A DNA stretch of 64,000 bases from Acidobacteriota bacterium (GCA_018268715.1 JAFDVZ010000002.1:553632-617631), one strand, 5' to 3'; positions 53,243 to 63,370 are shown, numbered from the stretch's first letter. Numbers and translations are program-made. Notes: generated from the letters alone by a model not told the origin.

Positions 53243-54016
53243 ATGAAGAGAATTCTACCCAGTGGCGGTCGCCGTTCAGGAGAGCAGGGGCGGCGGCAGC
53301 TTCGCGTCCTTTACCAGGACGATGCCATTGTAGTCCTCAATAAGCCGGCCAAAATGTTGGCGGTGCCCGCGGATGACTCGGACCTTCCATCCGCCCTGTC
53401 TTATCTTTCAGAAGAACTGAAATCAAAGAGGCAACGGGCCTTTGTCGTACATCGCATCGATCGTCTGACGTCCGGGATTCTGCTCTTTGCAAAAACCTGG
53501 CCGGACCGGGAATCGATTGTTCAACAGTTTATCCGACACACCCCGGTGCGGGAATATCTCGCGGCGGTTCGCGGTCATCTCCCCTCGAAAGAAGGGACAC
53601 TCGTTCATTACTTCCGGCAAGTAGGAATGTTTCAAAAAGTGACCACGGAAAGCGATCCAAAATCGGCTCGCGCTGAACTTCGCTATTCCGTGGAACATCG
53701 CCTCAAGGGCGCATCGCTCGTCCGAGTCTCGCTGGTGACTGGATTACAAAATCAAATCCGTGTTCAGTTTTCAGCGATCGGCCACCCGGTCATCGGCGAC
53801 AGGAAGTACAACCCTGAGGAAAGGCTGGAACGGCGAATCACTCGCGTCGCTCTCCACGCGGCGCGCCTTCAATTCATTCATCCACGCTCGGGAGACAGTG
53901 TTTGCTTTGACTGCGAACCGCCCCCGGACTTTCAGGCTCTTCTTCAGGCATTAGGGCTGCAAACCCGCATCCTGCCAACGGCGCCGGTGTCGGAGGCATC
54001 GAGGAAGCGCCGCTGA
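53243..54016 (+). CDS. RluA/RsuA-type pseudouridine synthase
   Basis: 257 aa from the ATG at 53243. Catalytic motif VVHRIDRLTSGILLFA with the nucleophile Asp, preceded by VLYQDDAIVVLNKPAKMLAVP and followed by VREYLAAVRG, LRYSVEH, LVTGLQNQIRVQFSAIGHPVIGDRKY and RVALHAARLQFIHP. No S4 domain is present, so the substrate may be 23S rRNA or tRNA as in the RluA/TruC branch. The C-terminal tail is basic (EASRKRR). It is isolated, 139 bp after the pump gene. Confidence 0.92.
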   Translation: MKRILPSGGRRSGEQGRRQLRVLYQDDAIVVLNKPAKMLAVPADDSDLPSALSYLSEELKSKRQRAFVVHRIDRLTSGILLFAKTWPDRESIVQQFIRHTPVREYLAAVRGHLPSKEGTLVHYFRQVGMFQKVTTESDPKSARAELRYSVEHRLKGASLVRVSLVTGLQNQIRVQFSAIGHPVIGDRKYNPEERLERRITRVALHAARLQFIHPRSGDSVCFDCEPPPDFQALLQALGLQTRILPTAPVSEASRKRR

Positions 54017-54286
54017 GTTCCTTGATGCGTGGTGTAGAAATGTCGAACGGCCCCCGAGAAGGCAGCGTGGTCGGCCCGAAATGATGCACAGGCAGCCTGC
54101 TCCAATCTACTCGGCGGTGGTGGACGCAAAGAGGCTTCCAGGCTGCGTTGCCCGGAGTGGAGCGTTCTTCGCGTCCAATCAGCGTGTAACCTCGACTCCC
54201 TGGAAGGCGATTTCGCGACAGCAGTCGTCGGGCGGTATCATCAAGCATTCAAGGGCCGCCCAAGCCGCCGCACAAGGAGCTTTCGC

Positions 54287-55609
54287 ATGACTGAATACCA
54301 CCCCATGAAGTCGAACCCGCTCATCACCCGGCGGGGAATGCTGAGAACAACGGGTATGGCCGCCTTGACGGGTTTGACCGGCAGCCTCGCGCCTGCTGCT
54401 CCACAGACTCCGCAAAGACGGCCTCGAATCGCCTGTTGCGTCAGCTTTTGGGGTGCTCCTGGATCCCATGCGGACTGGATCATCTGCAAGCTGATGGACG
54501 GCTATTGGTGGCAGGGAGCCCACACTCCGTCCAGGGTGGATATTGTGTCCGCTTACATTCATCAGTTCGACACCAGCGTACTGGGTCAGAAGGTGTGCAA
54601 AGCGAAAGACATTCCCATCTACAAGACAGTGGCGGAGGCTGTCACACTAGGCGGGAAGGAACTTGCGGTGGATGGTGTTGTCATCGTCGCGGAACACGGG
54701 AACTATGCAACCGATCTCAAGGGCCACTGGCTTTTGCCGCGCTGGTGGATATATCAGCAGGTGATCGGTGTTTTCGAGCGGAGCAAGCGCTCGGCGCCGG
54801 TCTTTAACGACAAGCACCTCTCCTACAATTGGGACGACGCCAAGTGGATGTTCGACAAATCCCGTGAGCTGAACTTTCCTCTGACCGGCGGTTCCTCCAT
54901 ACCGGTTTACTTTCGCAAGCCCGAGGTGGAGATCGCCATCGATACGCCAATCAAGAACTCGATCGTGATCGGAGACGCCGCGGATGAAGGCGCCATCTTC
55001 CATTGCATTGACGTGCTCCAGGCCTTCGTGGAACGCCGCAAGGGCGGTGAGACAGGCGTCAAGGCAGTGCAGTCCATCAGGGGACCTGAGACGTGGAAAT
55101 GGGTCGAACAAAATCCGTGGGCCGGCAAACTGCTGAATTCCGTGACGGCAAAGTTCGACCTAAAGCCGGGAGCCTTTCGGTCCAACGCCCGGCCCAATGC
55201 GTGCATCGTTGAATACAACGATGGGACGAAAGCGGCGGTAATTGCAGGCCGCGGCGTGGGCTGGACCTACGCCTGTGACATCGAGGGACAAAAAGAGCCG
55301 ACGATCATCTCGATGCTGGGCTGGCCCGGTCCCTACGCACAGTATCACGCCTCGAACGCTCAACCACACTGGATTACCGAAATGATGGTGACCAGGAAGG
55401 AACCATTCAATGCTGAGCGGCTGCTCCTGTCTACGGGAATCACGAACCACTACATGGAGTCGAACTGGCAGAGTGGCCGTTACTCCGCCGTTGGACGCCG
55501 CGTCGAGACGTCAGTCATGAACATCAGTTACCGCTCGACGCGAGGACCGCAATTCAGCACCGGAGCGAGGCCACCGGACCGTCCATACATACGGGGCTTC
55601 GAAAGATAG
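54287..55609 (+). CDS. Tat-exported protein of unknown function
   Basis: 440 aa from the ATG at 54287, with AAGGAG 7 bases upstream. ITRRGMLRTTGMAALTGLTGSLA is a Tat signal. The mature protein starts RPRIACCVSFWGAPGSHADWIICKLMDGYWW, has a Rossmann-like region (VDGVVIVAEHGNYA, WLLPRWWIYQQVIGVFE) and FNDKHLSYNWDDAKWMFDKS, plus GRGVGWTYACDIEG and ends in basic FQSG-like repeats. It resembles Gfo/Idh-like oxidoreductase folds used in exported acidobacterial and planctomycete proteins, but no NAD motif is clear. Function unknown. Confidence 0.7.
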   Translation: MTEYHPMKSNPLITRRGMLRTTGMAALTGLTGSLAPAAPQTPQRRPRIACCVSFWGAPGSHADWIICKLMDGYWWQGAHTPSRVDIVSAYIHQFDTSVLGQKVCKAKDIPIYKTVAEAVTLGGKELAVDGVVIVAEHGNYATDLKGHWLLPRWWIYQQVIGVFERSKRSAPVFNDKHLSYNWDDAKWMFDKSRELNFPLTGGSSIPVYFRKPEVEIAIDTPIKNSIVIGDAADEGAIFHCIDVLQAFVERRKGGETGVKAVQSIRGPETWKWVEQNPWAGKLLNSVTAKFDLKPGAFRSNARPNACIVEYNDGTKAAVIAGRGVGWTYACDIEGQKEPTIISMLGWPGPYAQYHASNAQPHWITEMMVTRKEPFNAERLLLSTGITNHYMESNWQSGRYSAVGRRVETSVMNISYRSTRGPQFSTGARPPDRPYIRGFER

Positions 55610-55965
55610 AGATCTCCACGAGGCGCACACGCTGACCTGGGTGTCGACGGCCAAGTGGAGTCAACCACCGCATGCGGCCCGGAGTGCAGGACTTGATAGC
55701 ACGCCGCTTTGCTGAAGACGGCCTCACTTTCGGTCTGCCCGCCGCCTGCGCGCGTGCTGATGGTTGGCAACCCTGAAATACAAGAGGCGGCGTTCTGGGA
55801 AGCGCATCGTCACCTTCGGGTGTGTCGTCGGCTACTCAGAGACTGGGATGCATAAAGCTCATCCAATCGGGCTAGGAGGCAGGATCCTGGAATGACGCGC
55901 GACCTGCCAGGCGCGGTTCCGGATAGCGCCTGATTCGGGAACATTGTAACTCGCAATCAGGAGCG
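55610..55965. other. Intergenic region with no gene recognised
   Basis: 356 bp between the Tat-exported protein and the stop of the minus-strand permease. Short frames here (for example 55528-55770, minus) have no family features or ribosome site. I saw no tRNA, strong terminator or repeat. It may be decayed coding DNA. Confidence 0.5.
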
Positions 55966-58635
55966 CTATTGCTCGGAGAGGGCTTCGGCCGGCGGAATCT
56001 GGATAGCGCGCTGGGATACCAACAGACACACGCAGAGTGCGATGGCCGAGATCACGCATGCCGCGGACGCAAGGGTCGCGACCGGCAGATCGGGCGTCTC
56101 AAACAGCAGCGTGCGCATGGCGCGGCTGGTGAACCACGCGCCTATGATTCCAATCGACTCTCCGGCGAGCAGCAGACGGAAAGCCACACTCAGGAACTGC
56201 CCGCGTATCTGCCGTGGGCGGGCGCCGAGTGCGAGCCGGATGCCGATCTCGCGGCGGCGTTCCGCCAGGGCGCAGCCGAACACCCCGTACGTGCCCACCG
56301 TGACAAGCAGGAGCGCGGCCGCGGAGAAGAACGCCGCGATCAACGCGGGCGAGCGTTGCGCCACAAGGCTGTCGCTGATGCGGGCATTCATCGACCGGAT
56401 ATCGCTCGCGGGGAGATCGGGGTCTACCTGACGGACCAGCCTGGTGAGCGCCGCCGCCATCGAGTCCGGCTTGGCGCCGGTGCGCAGGACGACGAAGACG
56501 CTGTCGGATGGGTGGAGCGCGTACGGGTAGTAAATCGCTCCTTGCGCTGTGCGGTCCGTCAGGCCGGCCTGCTTCACCGCACTCACCACCCCGACCACCA
56601 CAAACGGCTCCACACCGGGAGTTTCTTCGGAGCCTTCATACAGACGCTGGCCGATGGCGTCGGCGCCCGGCCAGTAATAGCGTGCGAAATCCTCGTCCAC
56701 CACGCAGACGCGGGACGCGCGCAGCGAATCGGCCTCCGTCAGGAAGCGGCCTTGTCGCAAGGCGTAACCCATCGCCGTGAAGTAGTTGCCATCCACCCCA
56801 TAGGCGTAGTGTCCACGAGGCGACTCACCCGGCAAAGGAACTCGCCCCTTCACCACCACCGCGCTCTTGCCATTGTTGCCGCTCAACGGCACGTTGCTGA
56901 CAATTCCGGCCGCGACAACGCCCGGCTCGACGGCTGCTTTCTGCAACAGCTTCGCATGGAGCGCGACGCGCGCGGAGGATGTGCCGTACTTGCTCCAGGG
57001 CACTGTGATCTGTGCGGTCAGAACGTCATCGGCCCGGAAACCGGGGGATATGGCCATCGCCCGGTCCAAGCTGGATCCGAGGAGTCCGGCGGCTACCAGC
57101 AGGATTGAGGCCAACGCGAACTGCGCCACCACGGATGCATGCCGGACGTTCTGCGCGGCGCGGTTCGCGGTCCCGCCACGGCCCTCCGCCTGCATGGCGG
57201 TGCGAGGATCGGTGCGCAGTTGACGCCAGGCGATCGGCAGCGCCAGCGCCGCGCCCACCGCGACCGCCGCCAATACCGCGACAACCCCAAGCCGGATATC
57301 GAAGGCGATATGAGTTCCCAGCGGTAAGCGGTCCGTCCCCAAGACAGTCAACAGGCGCATGCCGCCCGCCGCGAGGGCCAGTCCCAGCAGGCTTCCGGCC
57401 AGAGCAAGCAGCGTGGTTTCAACGGCGGTTTCGCGCAGCACGTCCCATCGACTCGCGCCCAGGGCGATCCGCACCGCCGATTCCTTGGCGCGGCTGTTGG
57501 CCCGGATGAGCAGAAGGTTGGTCAGGTTGACGACGGCGATCATGAGCAGCGCCAGAGCGCCAGCCTGCAACCAGAGGAGCATCGGGCGAACCGAAGCGAC
57601 ATGATCGGCATGCAGAGGTGTGACCAGGGTCCGAAAACCCGCCTCGGCAATCATCGTGGCCTGCGGATCGTGCGCCTCGAGCGCACGATTCTGGGCGTCG
57701 ATCTGCGCTTGCGCCTGGGTCAGCGTCGCGCCTGGCCAAAGGCGGGCGATCATGTGTTTGGAGTTGCCGCCGGAATGCCGCTGAACGGAATTGCGATCCT
57801 CGGAACTGGAGGCCAACGGCAGGTACAGCCGCGCCTCCGAGGAAAGAAAGCGGAATCCGGGCGGCAGAATCCCGACGATCGTCCTGGGGACGCCGTTCAC
57901 GCGCAACTGCGCGCCGATAGCGCTCGGGTCCCGGTTGAAGTGCAGCCGCCAGTAGCCATCCGTCAGGATCGCCACCCGGTCGGTCTCAAAGGACGTTTCG
58001 TCGTCGGTGAAGCCCCGGCCGATCGCCGGACCGACGCCTAACGTCGAGAAGAAGTCCGGCGATATTCGCGCCATCGGCTCTCGCTCCGCCGAGCCGGCCT
58101 CGCCCACCACCTCCATCGTGTCGCGATACAGCGCGACTCCTGCAAAAGCGGGGATTGCGCCGCGGCGTTCGTAATAGTTGGCGATGGACGACCCGTCGCG
58201 ATCGACGCCGGCCTTCGGGTACGTATTGAACATCGTCACTAGCCGGTCCGGTTCGGGAAACGGCAACGGGCGTATCAGGATGGAATCGACAACACCGAAG
58301 ATCGTCAGGTTTGCGCCCAGGCAGATGGCCAGCGTCAGCAGAACGGTGATCGTGAATCGAGGCGTCTTGCGGAGCGATCGAGCGGCGTAGCGTGTCTGCC
58401 TGCGCAGTTCGTCGAAGGGGCTGAGCCCTCGCGCCCGCCGGCATTCCTCCTGGATGCTGTTCATCCCGCCGAACTCCAGGCGAGCCCGGCGTTCCGCCTC
58501 CGGCCGCGGCAAGCCCGCCTCGACCAACTCATCGGCGTATCGCTCCATGTGGAATCGCAACTCCTCCGCCATGTTCCTCTCAAAGTCGCGTCGCGATGAG
58601 AGTGCCGAGAGTAGGGAACGTAGCTGCCTGAGCAA
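55966..58635 (-). CDS. MacB/FtsX-type ABC permease, ADOP class
   Basis: About 889 aa. The TTG at 58635 is preferred because AGGAGCAGG lies just upstream and the typical ADOP start LLRQLRSLLSALSSRRDFERN follows; an ATG at 58716 extends the frame without family likeness. Order: N-terminal soluble helices (MAEELRFHMERYADELVEAGLPRPEAERRARLEFGG), TM1 LTLAICLGANLTIFGVVD, MacB core, FtsX helices, second core, and a C-terminal FtsX set ending IQIPPAEALSE. No ATPase or PadR gene adjoins; a distinctive operator lies in its promoter. Confidence 0.91.
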   Translation of the reverse strand: MLRQLRSLLSALSSRRDFERNMAEELRFHMERYADELVEAGLPRPEAERRARLEFGGMNSIQEECRRARGLSPFDELRRQTRYAARSLRKTPRFTITVLLTLAICLGANLTIFGVVDSILIRPLPFPEPDRLVTMFNTYPKAGVDRDGSSIANYYERRGAIPAFAGVALYRDTMEVVGEAGSAEREPMARISPDFFSTLGVGPAIGRGFTDDETSFETDRVAILTDGYWRLHFNRDPSAIGAQLRVNGVPRTIVGILPPGFRFLSSEARLYLPLASSSEDRNSVQRHSGGNSKHMIARLWPGATLTQAQAQIDAQNRALEAHDPQATMIAEAGFRTLVTPLHADHVASVRPMLLWLQAGALALLMIAVVNLTNLLLIRANSRAKESAVRIALGASRWDVLRETAVETTLLALAGSLLGLALAAGGMRLLTVLGTDRLPLGTHIAFDIRLGVVAVLAAVAVGAALALPIAWRQLRTDPRTAMQAEGRGGTANRAAQNVRHASVVAQFALASILLVAAGLLGSSLDRAMAISPGFRADDVLTAQITVPWSKYGTSSARVALHAKLLQKAAVEPGVVAAGIVSNVPLSGNNGKSAVVVKGRVPLPGESPRGHYAYGVDGNYFTAMGYALRQGRFLTEADSLRASRVCVVDEDFARYYWPGADAIGQRLYEGSEETPGVEPFVVVGVVSAVKQAGLTDRTAQGAIYYPYALHPSDSVFVVLRTGAKPDSMAAALTRLVRQVDPDLPASDIRSMNARISDSLVAQRSPALIAAFFSAAALLLVTVGTYGVFGCALAERRREIGIRLALGARPRQIRGQFLSVAFRLLLAGESIGIIGAWFTSRAMRTLLFETPDLPVATLASAACVISAIALCVCLLVSQRAIQIPPAEALSEQ

Positions 58636-58807
58636 TTCACACCTGCTCCTGATAGAGAGAACCTTGCGGAACCTCCAGCGCTGGGCCGGAGATCTGGTGA
58701 ATGCGCCGCGGCACACCGTATCCGTTCAAAGGGCGTAGCGAGGCGGCCTCGAGGATGAGTAGATCCAAGGCGCCTGGCGCGCGTTCGGGGGGTGGGGGCA
58801 ATCCAGT

Positions 58808-58853
58808 CTCCTAGTCTAACTAGGAGTGTACAGCTGTTCTCCTAGTTTGACAA
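58808..58853 (-). promoter_or_regulatory. Promoter with three ACTAGGAG elements for the 56-kb permease
   Basis: On the minus strand TTGTCA (58853-58848), a 17-bp spacer and TACACT (58830-58825). ACTAGGAG occurs in the spacer (58846-58839) and as a perfect inverted pair at 58808-58815 and 58819-58826 with a 3-bp gap, downstream of and touching the -10. Repressor binding there would block transcription. No regulator gene is adjacent, so the factor is encoded elsewhere. Confidence 0.55.
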
Positions 58854-58934
58854 GAGGAGGGAGCAGGCGGCCGCGCCGCTCAGCATCTTCCATCGCGAGA
58901 CGCAAGTTAGCGGGGAGCCCCTGGGCGGACCTTC

Positions 58935-58940
58935 TATAAT
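58935..58940 (+). promoter_or_regulatory. -10 box of the propeller-type sensor kinase gene
   Basis: TATAAT, a perfect -10 hexamer, 17 bases before the ATG at 58958. No convincing -35 at 16-18 bp upstream, so an activator may be needed. Confidence 0.4.
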
Positions 58941-58957
58941 TAGGTGTCGGCGATCCT

Positions 58958-61933
58958 ATGAACCGCACCACCGCAGGCGAGGCGCCGCTACGACATGTAG
59001 TGGGACGCGCCTGCGCGTCGCTGTTGCTCCTGTGCCTGGATCTCTGCGCCTACCCCGCCTTCAGCCTGAAGCTCTGGACCGCGGACGACGGCCTTCCCCA
59101 GAACATCATTCGCGGCGTACGGCAGACGCAGGATGGCTATCTCTGGCTCGCCACGCTGAATGGCCTGGTCCGTTTCGACGGCGTGCACTTCACGATCTTC
59201 GACAAAATGAGCACACTTGGCCTGCTGTCCGGCCGGGTCACCTCGCTCTACGTGGACGGCCGGGGCGAGTTGTGGGCGGCCACCGACGGCGGCGGGGTGG
59301 TTCGTTATCGTCAGGGCCGCTTTGCGACATACACGACCCAGCATGGCCTTCCCGTTCTTTCCGTCCGCGCCGTAACCGGCGACGGCGAAGGCCGCGTCTG
59401 GGTCTTGTGCGCCGGCGTGATTCTCGCCTGGGACGAGAACGCCGGGCGATTCGTCGACGTCACCCCCGCAGGCGCCGGCATCCGGTACGACTCGCTCCTT
59501 TGGGCGCAGGACGGATTCTGGGGTGTGGACCACGGTGAGGTGCGCTGCTTCTCCGCAGGCGTCATGGTCAGCTACCGGGCGCCGCAATGGATCGACGCCG
59601 CCTCAATTCGCGATGCCGCGCGCGACCGCGACGGCGCACTGTGGGTGGAGGATGTGAACGGCGCGCAGGCCCGAATCACGGTCTCGGGCGCCGCGTCGCG
59701 GGTTTCCACCGTTGCGTATCAGGACCGGAAGGGTCGTGCGTGGAGCTTCGGGGTGGGCCCCCGCCTGGTGCGTTACCTGGAATTGCCGCAGCACGGCCGC
59801 AACGAAAGGATCCCGTTCTCTGTCCTCGCTGAAGATCGGGAAGGCAACCTGTGGCTGGGCGCCGAAGGCCAGGGCCTGTACCAGTTACGTCCCCGCCTGA
59901 TCACTGCGTACTCGACCGAAGAGGGTCTGGCCGACCGTAACGTGTATCCCATTCTCGAGGACCGCCAGGGAGCGATCTGGATCGGCGGATGGCAGGGTGG
60001 CCTTACACGGTGGTTTCAGGGCAAATTCCAGACATACAGGACGCGTGACGGTCTGTCGCCTTGGGGCATCACCGCCCTGGGCGAGGATCGCGAAGGTCGG
60101 CTGTGGGTGGGCGCCAACGAGCAGCTTCGGGTCTTTGAGGGCGGCCGTTTTCAGGTCCCCGCCGCGCCTGTCCTGCCGCCAAGAGTCACGGTCCAGGCGA
60201 TCCTCGCCGACCATGAGGGCGTGCTCTGGATCGGCGTCTCGCAGGGACTGCTGCGCGTCAGCAACGGTCGGACGGAGATGTTCACCAGTAAGGACGGTCT
60301 GGCTGCCGACGATGTGCGTGTGCTGGTGGCGAGCGCGTCCGGCGGCCTGTGGATCGGCGGCTACGGCGGACTTTCTCGCCTGCGGAACGGGCGCTTCGAG
60401 CATTGGACCGAGCGCGACGGCCTGCCCGGCAACGCGGTCCGCGCCATCTATGAGGATGGGCAGGGAGTCGTGTGGATCGGCTCCTACGAAGGAGGACTGG
60501 GACGTTTCGAAAACGGCAAGTTCACCCGCTACGCCGCTAGTGCTGGCCTGTTCAATAACGCCGCCTTCCAGATCCTGGAGGATCGGCGGGGCAATCTCTG
60601 GATGAGCTGCAATCGCGGCATCTACCGTGTGAGTAAGAAGCAGTTGAACGAGGCCGCAGGCGGGTCTCGATCCACGCTCAATCCGGTCGGCTACGGCCGC
60701 GCCGACGGCATGCTCAACGCCGAGTGCAATGGCGGCTACTTCCCGGCGGGCGTGCAGGCGCGGGACGGAAGGCTGTGGTTCCCGACACAGGATGGCGTGG
60801 CGGTGGTGGATCCGTCGTCCATCCCGGAAAGTCCTCCTCCTCCGCCCGTACTTATTGAAAGCGTCCTGCTCGATCGCGAATCGGTCCCCGCCGGGCAGCC
60901 GCTGCGCATCACTCCGCGGCAGCAGGGTTTTGAGATTCGCTACACCGCGCCCAGCTTCGTGAATCCGGAACAGGTGCGGTTCCGCTACCGTCTGGAAGGT
61001 CTCGACACCGCATGGAACGATGTGGGGCCGCGGCGAACCGCTTACTATTCGCATGTCCCGCCCGGCCACTATGTCTTCACCGCCATCGCCGGCAACAGCG
61101 ACGGCGCCTGGAACGACGGAGGCCCCAGGCTGCCCGTGATCGTACTCGCGCCGTTCTACCGGACCTGGTGGTTCGAGTTCCTGGTCTGCCTGGCCGCGCT
61201 GGGAACGTTGGCGCTGGCGTGGCGCTATCGCGTGGCTCAGTTCCGGCGCATCGAAGCCGTCCAGCACGCCTTCACTCGGCAGTTGATCACGTCCCAGGAG
61301 AACGAACGCAAGCGGATCGCGGCCGAACTTCATGACAGCCTCGGGCAGCGGTTGGTGGTGGTGAGGAATCTCGCCATGTTCTTTCTGCGGGAGCAGCAGG
61401 CGAAGGCCGGTCAGGATGGATGGCTGAACGGCATCGAGGAAATCTCCTCCGAGGCGGCGCTCGCCATCAAGGAAACGCGCGAAATTTCGTACAATTTGCG
61501 GCCGTTTCAACTCGACCGCCTGGGCCTGACCAAAGCGGTGGAGGCACTGGTTCGCACCGCGTCGGGCGCTTCCGCCACAGCCTTCACCGTCGAGCTGGAT
61601 AACGTCGACGATCTGTTTCCGGAAGATCTGCGAATCAACTTCTACCGCATCGTACAAGAGTGCCTGAACAACATCGTCAAGCACGCGCAGGCGTCGAAAG
61701 CTCACATCGGCGTTCAGCGCGAGGGAACGCGAGCGACCCTGACAATCTACGACAATGGTCGGGGATTCGAGATCAATGCGATGCGGCCGGAGTGCGGGAC
61801 GACAGGCTTCGGGCAGACCGGCATTTCGGAACGGGCGACCCTGCTGGGGGGCCGGCTGGACATCCGGTCCACGCCGGGCCGCGGCACAACGGTGACCGTC
61901 GTCTTTCAGGAGCATCCGCGAAATGGCGCATGA
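58958..61933 (+). CDS. Two-component sensor with N-terminal beta-propellers and Y_Y_Y domain, HisKA_3 type
   Basis: 991 aa. Signal peptide (LLLLCLDLCAYPAFSL). Then many ~45-residue blade repeats of the form W.ADDGLPQN.I..I.....G.LW.AT (for example DGLPGNAVRAIYEDGQGVVWIGS), giving two seven-bladed propellers, a Y_Y_Y domain (FRYRLEGLDTAWNDVGPRRTAYYSHVPPGHYVF), one TM helix (WWFEFLVCLAALGTLALAW), and a NarX/DesK-type kinase with His in AAELHDSLGQRL and HATPase boxes. Such sensors detect polysaccharides or other large periplasmic ligands. It overlaps the LuxR-type regulator by 11 bp. Confidence 0.94.
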   Translation: MNRTTAGEAPLRHVVGRACASLLLLCLDLCAYPAFSLKLWTADDGLPQNIIRGVRQTQDGYLWLATLNGLVRFDGVHFTIFDKMSTLGLLSGRVTSLYVDGRGELWAATDGGGVVRYRQGRFATYTTQHGLPVLSVRAVTGDGEGRVWVLCAGVILAWDENAGRFVDVTPAGAGIRYDSLLWAQDGFWGVDHGEVRCFSAGVMVSYRAPQWIDAASIRDAARDRDGALWVEDVNGAQARITVSGAASRVSTVAYQDRKGRAWSFGVGPRLVRYLELPQHGRNERIPFSVLAEDREGNLWLGAEGQGLYQLRPRLITAYSTEEGLADRNVYPILEDRQGAIWIGGWQGGLTRWFQGKFQTYRTRDGLSPWGITALGEDREGRLWVGANEQLRVFEGGRFQVPAAPVLPPRVTVQAILADHEGVLWIGVSQGLLRVSNGRTEMFTSKDGLAADDVRVLVASASGGLWIGGYGGLSRLRNGRFEHWTERDGLPGNAVRAIYEDGQGVVWIGSYEGGLGRFENGKFTRYAASAGLFNNAAFQILEDRRGNLWMSCNRGIYRVSKKQLNEAAGGSRSTLNPVGYGRADGMLNAECNGGYFPAGVQARDGRLWFPTQDGVAVVDPSSIPESPPPPPVLIESVLLDRESVPAGQPLRITPRQQGFEIRYTAPSFVNPEQVRFRYRLEGLDTAWNDVGPRRTAYYSHVPPGHYVFTAIAGNSDGAWNDGGPRLPVIVLAPFYRTWWFEFLVCLAALGTLALAWRYRVAQFRRIEAVQHAFTRQLITSQENERKRIAAELHDSLGQRLVVVRNLAMFFLREQQAKAGQDGWLNGIEEISSEAALAIKETREISYNLRPFQLDRLGLTKAVEALVRTASGASATAFTVELDNVDDLFPEDLRINFYRIVQECLNNIVKHAQASKAHIGVQREGTRATLTIYDNGRGFEINAMRPECGTTGFGQTGISERATLLGGRLDIRSTPGRGTTVTVVFQEHPRNGA

Positions 61934-62576
61934 CACAATTCGGGTGTTGATTGCGGACGACCATCCCGTGGTGCGCAAGGGGCTGCTCGCCATCCTTCAG
62001 GAGGACAAGCAGATCGAGGTCATTGCCGAAGCGGGCGACGGCGAAGCCGCCTTGTCGCTCATCGGCAGCGTGGCGCCCCACGTTGCCGTGCTCGACTTCG
62101 ACATGCCGAAGCGCGACGGTCTGTCGGTGGCGCGCGAGGCGCTGGCGCGCGGCGCGTCAAGCCGCTTCATTCTGCTGACGCTGCACGCGGACGCCGACCT
62201 GTTTCGTACTGCCTTGGAAGCAGGCTTTCTGGGCTACCTGCTCAAGGACAGCGCCCTGATGGAGATCGCCGCCGCTGTCCACGCCGTTGCCGGGGGCCGG
62301 CCGTTTCTCAGCTCCGAAATGTCTGTCCTTGCGATGCGAGCCGCGGCCGGCGCGTCGGCGCCGCCGCGCGAATCGCCCCTGGGACGCCTCACCCCGACCG
62401 AGCGGCGCATTCTCTCCCTGATCGGCGAGGGACAGTCCAGCAAGGAAATCGGAGAGTCCCTTTCCATCCATTACCGTACGGTGGAGAATCACCGCACCAA
62501 CATCTGCCGGAAACTCGGACTCGAGGGAGCGAACGCATTAGTGCGATTCTCTCTCCAGAATCGCGAACCTCGATAA
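61923..62576 (+). CDS. LuxR/NarL-family response regulator
   Basis: 217 aa. Receiver with DDHPVVRKGLL, phospho-Asp in VAVLDFDMPKRDG and Lys in YLLKDS; C-terminal HTH (LTPTERRILSLIGEGQSSKEIGESLSIHYRTVENHRTNICRKLGL in order). Partner of the upstream propeller sensor; the targets are not evident, although the divergent permease at 56 kb is a candidate. Confidence 0.95.
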   Translation: MAHDTIRVLIADDHPVVRKGLLAILQEDKQIEVIAEAGDGEAALSLIGSVAPHVAVLDFDMPKRDGLSVAREALARGASSRFILLTLHADADLFRTALEAGFLGYLLKDSALMEIAAAVHAVAGGRPFLSSEMSVLAMRAAAGASAPPRESPLGRLTPTERRILSLIGEGQSSKEIGESLSIHYRTVENHRTNICRKLGLEGANALVRFSLQNREPR

Positions 62577-62806
62577 CCTCTGTGTGGAACCACATGGTCG
62601 CCCGTGTGGAAATGCAGGGGTATTTGGTGTAGCCAACTCTATGTTCTTTTCAGGGCGGGTTCTGTACTCTTGCTGAGTAGCCGGTTTTACGCCGCATTCC
62701 GCGGCGGAGTCAATCCACAAAAGGAGAGTAACGAAGAGCGCCAACGCGCGCCAGCGGGTGGACTACAGCCCCGTTGATTGCGTCCGGCGCGTGCGATATC
62801 CAAGCC

Positions 62807-63370
62807 ATGAAACTAACCCGAGTACTTCAAAAAGTCGTTCACATGTCCACGAAGGACCACGCGAAGGTGGGGCAATTCATCTCAGGCCCCATGGATCCAA
62901 ACCAGGAACCGGAAGTCGGAAGGGCGCTTCCGTATGTCCGCCACGACGTCGCCTTCATACCTCAAGTGCATATCAACAAGTGCGGCGACGCCTGCGCCTC
63001 CATGTTGTTGCAGTACAGGGGAAGGCCCATTCCCGCCCACATCGTGAATGCGATCAACCCCAGGGGCGTGCTTTCCGGCCTGACTACCGACGATCTCAAA
63101 AGGACCTATCCGCCTGCTCACCGATGGCTTTCCCTGCCAAAACCCGAGGGTGGGTTGTGGGATAACGCGACGCTGGCCTATTGCCTGAAAACCTACGGCC
63201 CGATCATCTGCAATTTCCCCCGCCACTTTGTTCTGCTGACGGGCATCCACGAAGATCACCTGTATATTCACGATCCGTGGAGAGGAGCGAATCTTCATCT
63301 CACAACCGCTGAGTTCAACAAGAAGCTGAAAGACGCGGACAAGGACGGCATGATGGTGTTGAACGCGTAG
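62807..63370 (+). CDS. Papain/C39-like cysteine peptidase
   Basis: 187 aa from the ATG at 62807; ATG 62843 is an alternative and neither has a strong ribosome site. A Cys-His-Asp arrangement is clear: Q53 and C59 in PQVHINKCGDACASM, H140 in PRHFVLLTGI and D156 in YIHDPWRG. This is the pattern of the C39/C70 papain-like families (bacteriocin-leader peptidases and AvrRpt2-like proteases). No signal peptide is obvious. An unused AAAGGAG at about 62720 precedes it. It lies before a permease gene, so processing of an exported peptide is one possibility. Confidence 0.8.
   Translation: MKLTRVLQKVVHMSTKDHAKVGQFISGPMDPNQEPEVGRALPYVRHDVAFIPQVHINKCGDACASMLLQYRGRPIPAHIVNAINPRGVLSGLTTDDLKRTYPPAHRWLSLPKPEGGLWDNATLAYCLKTYGPIICNFPRHFVLLTGIHEDHLYIHDPWRGANLHLTTAEFNKKLKDADKDGMMVLNA

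Noticed and set aside
62577-62700. Intrinsic terminator after the LuxR-type gene
   Set aside because: TGTGGAACCACA can pair but has no G+C-rich stem with a following T-tract.
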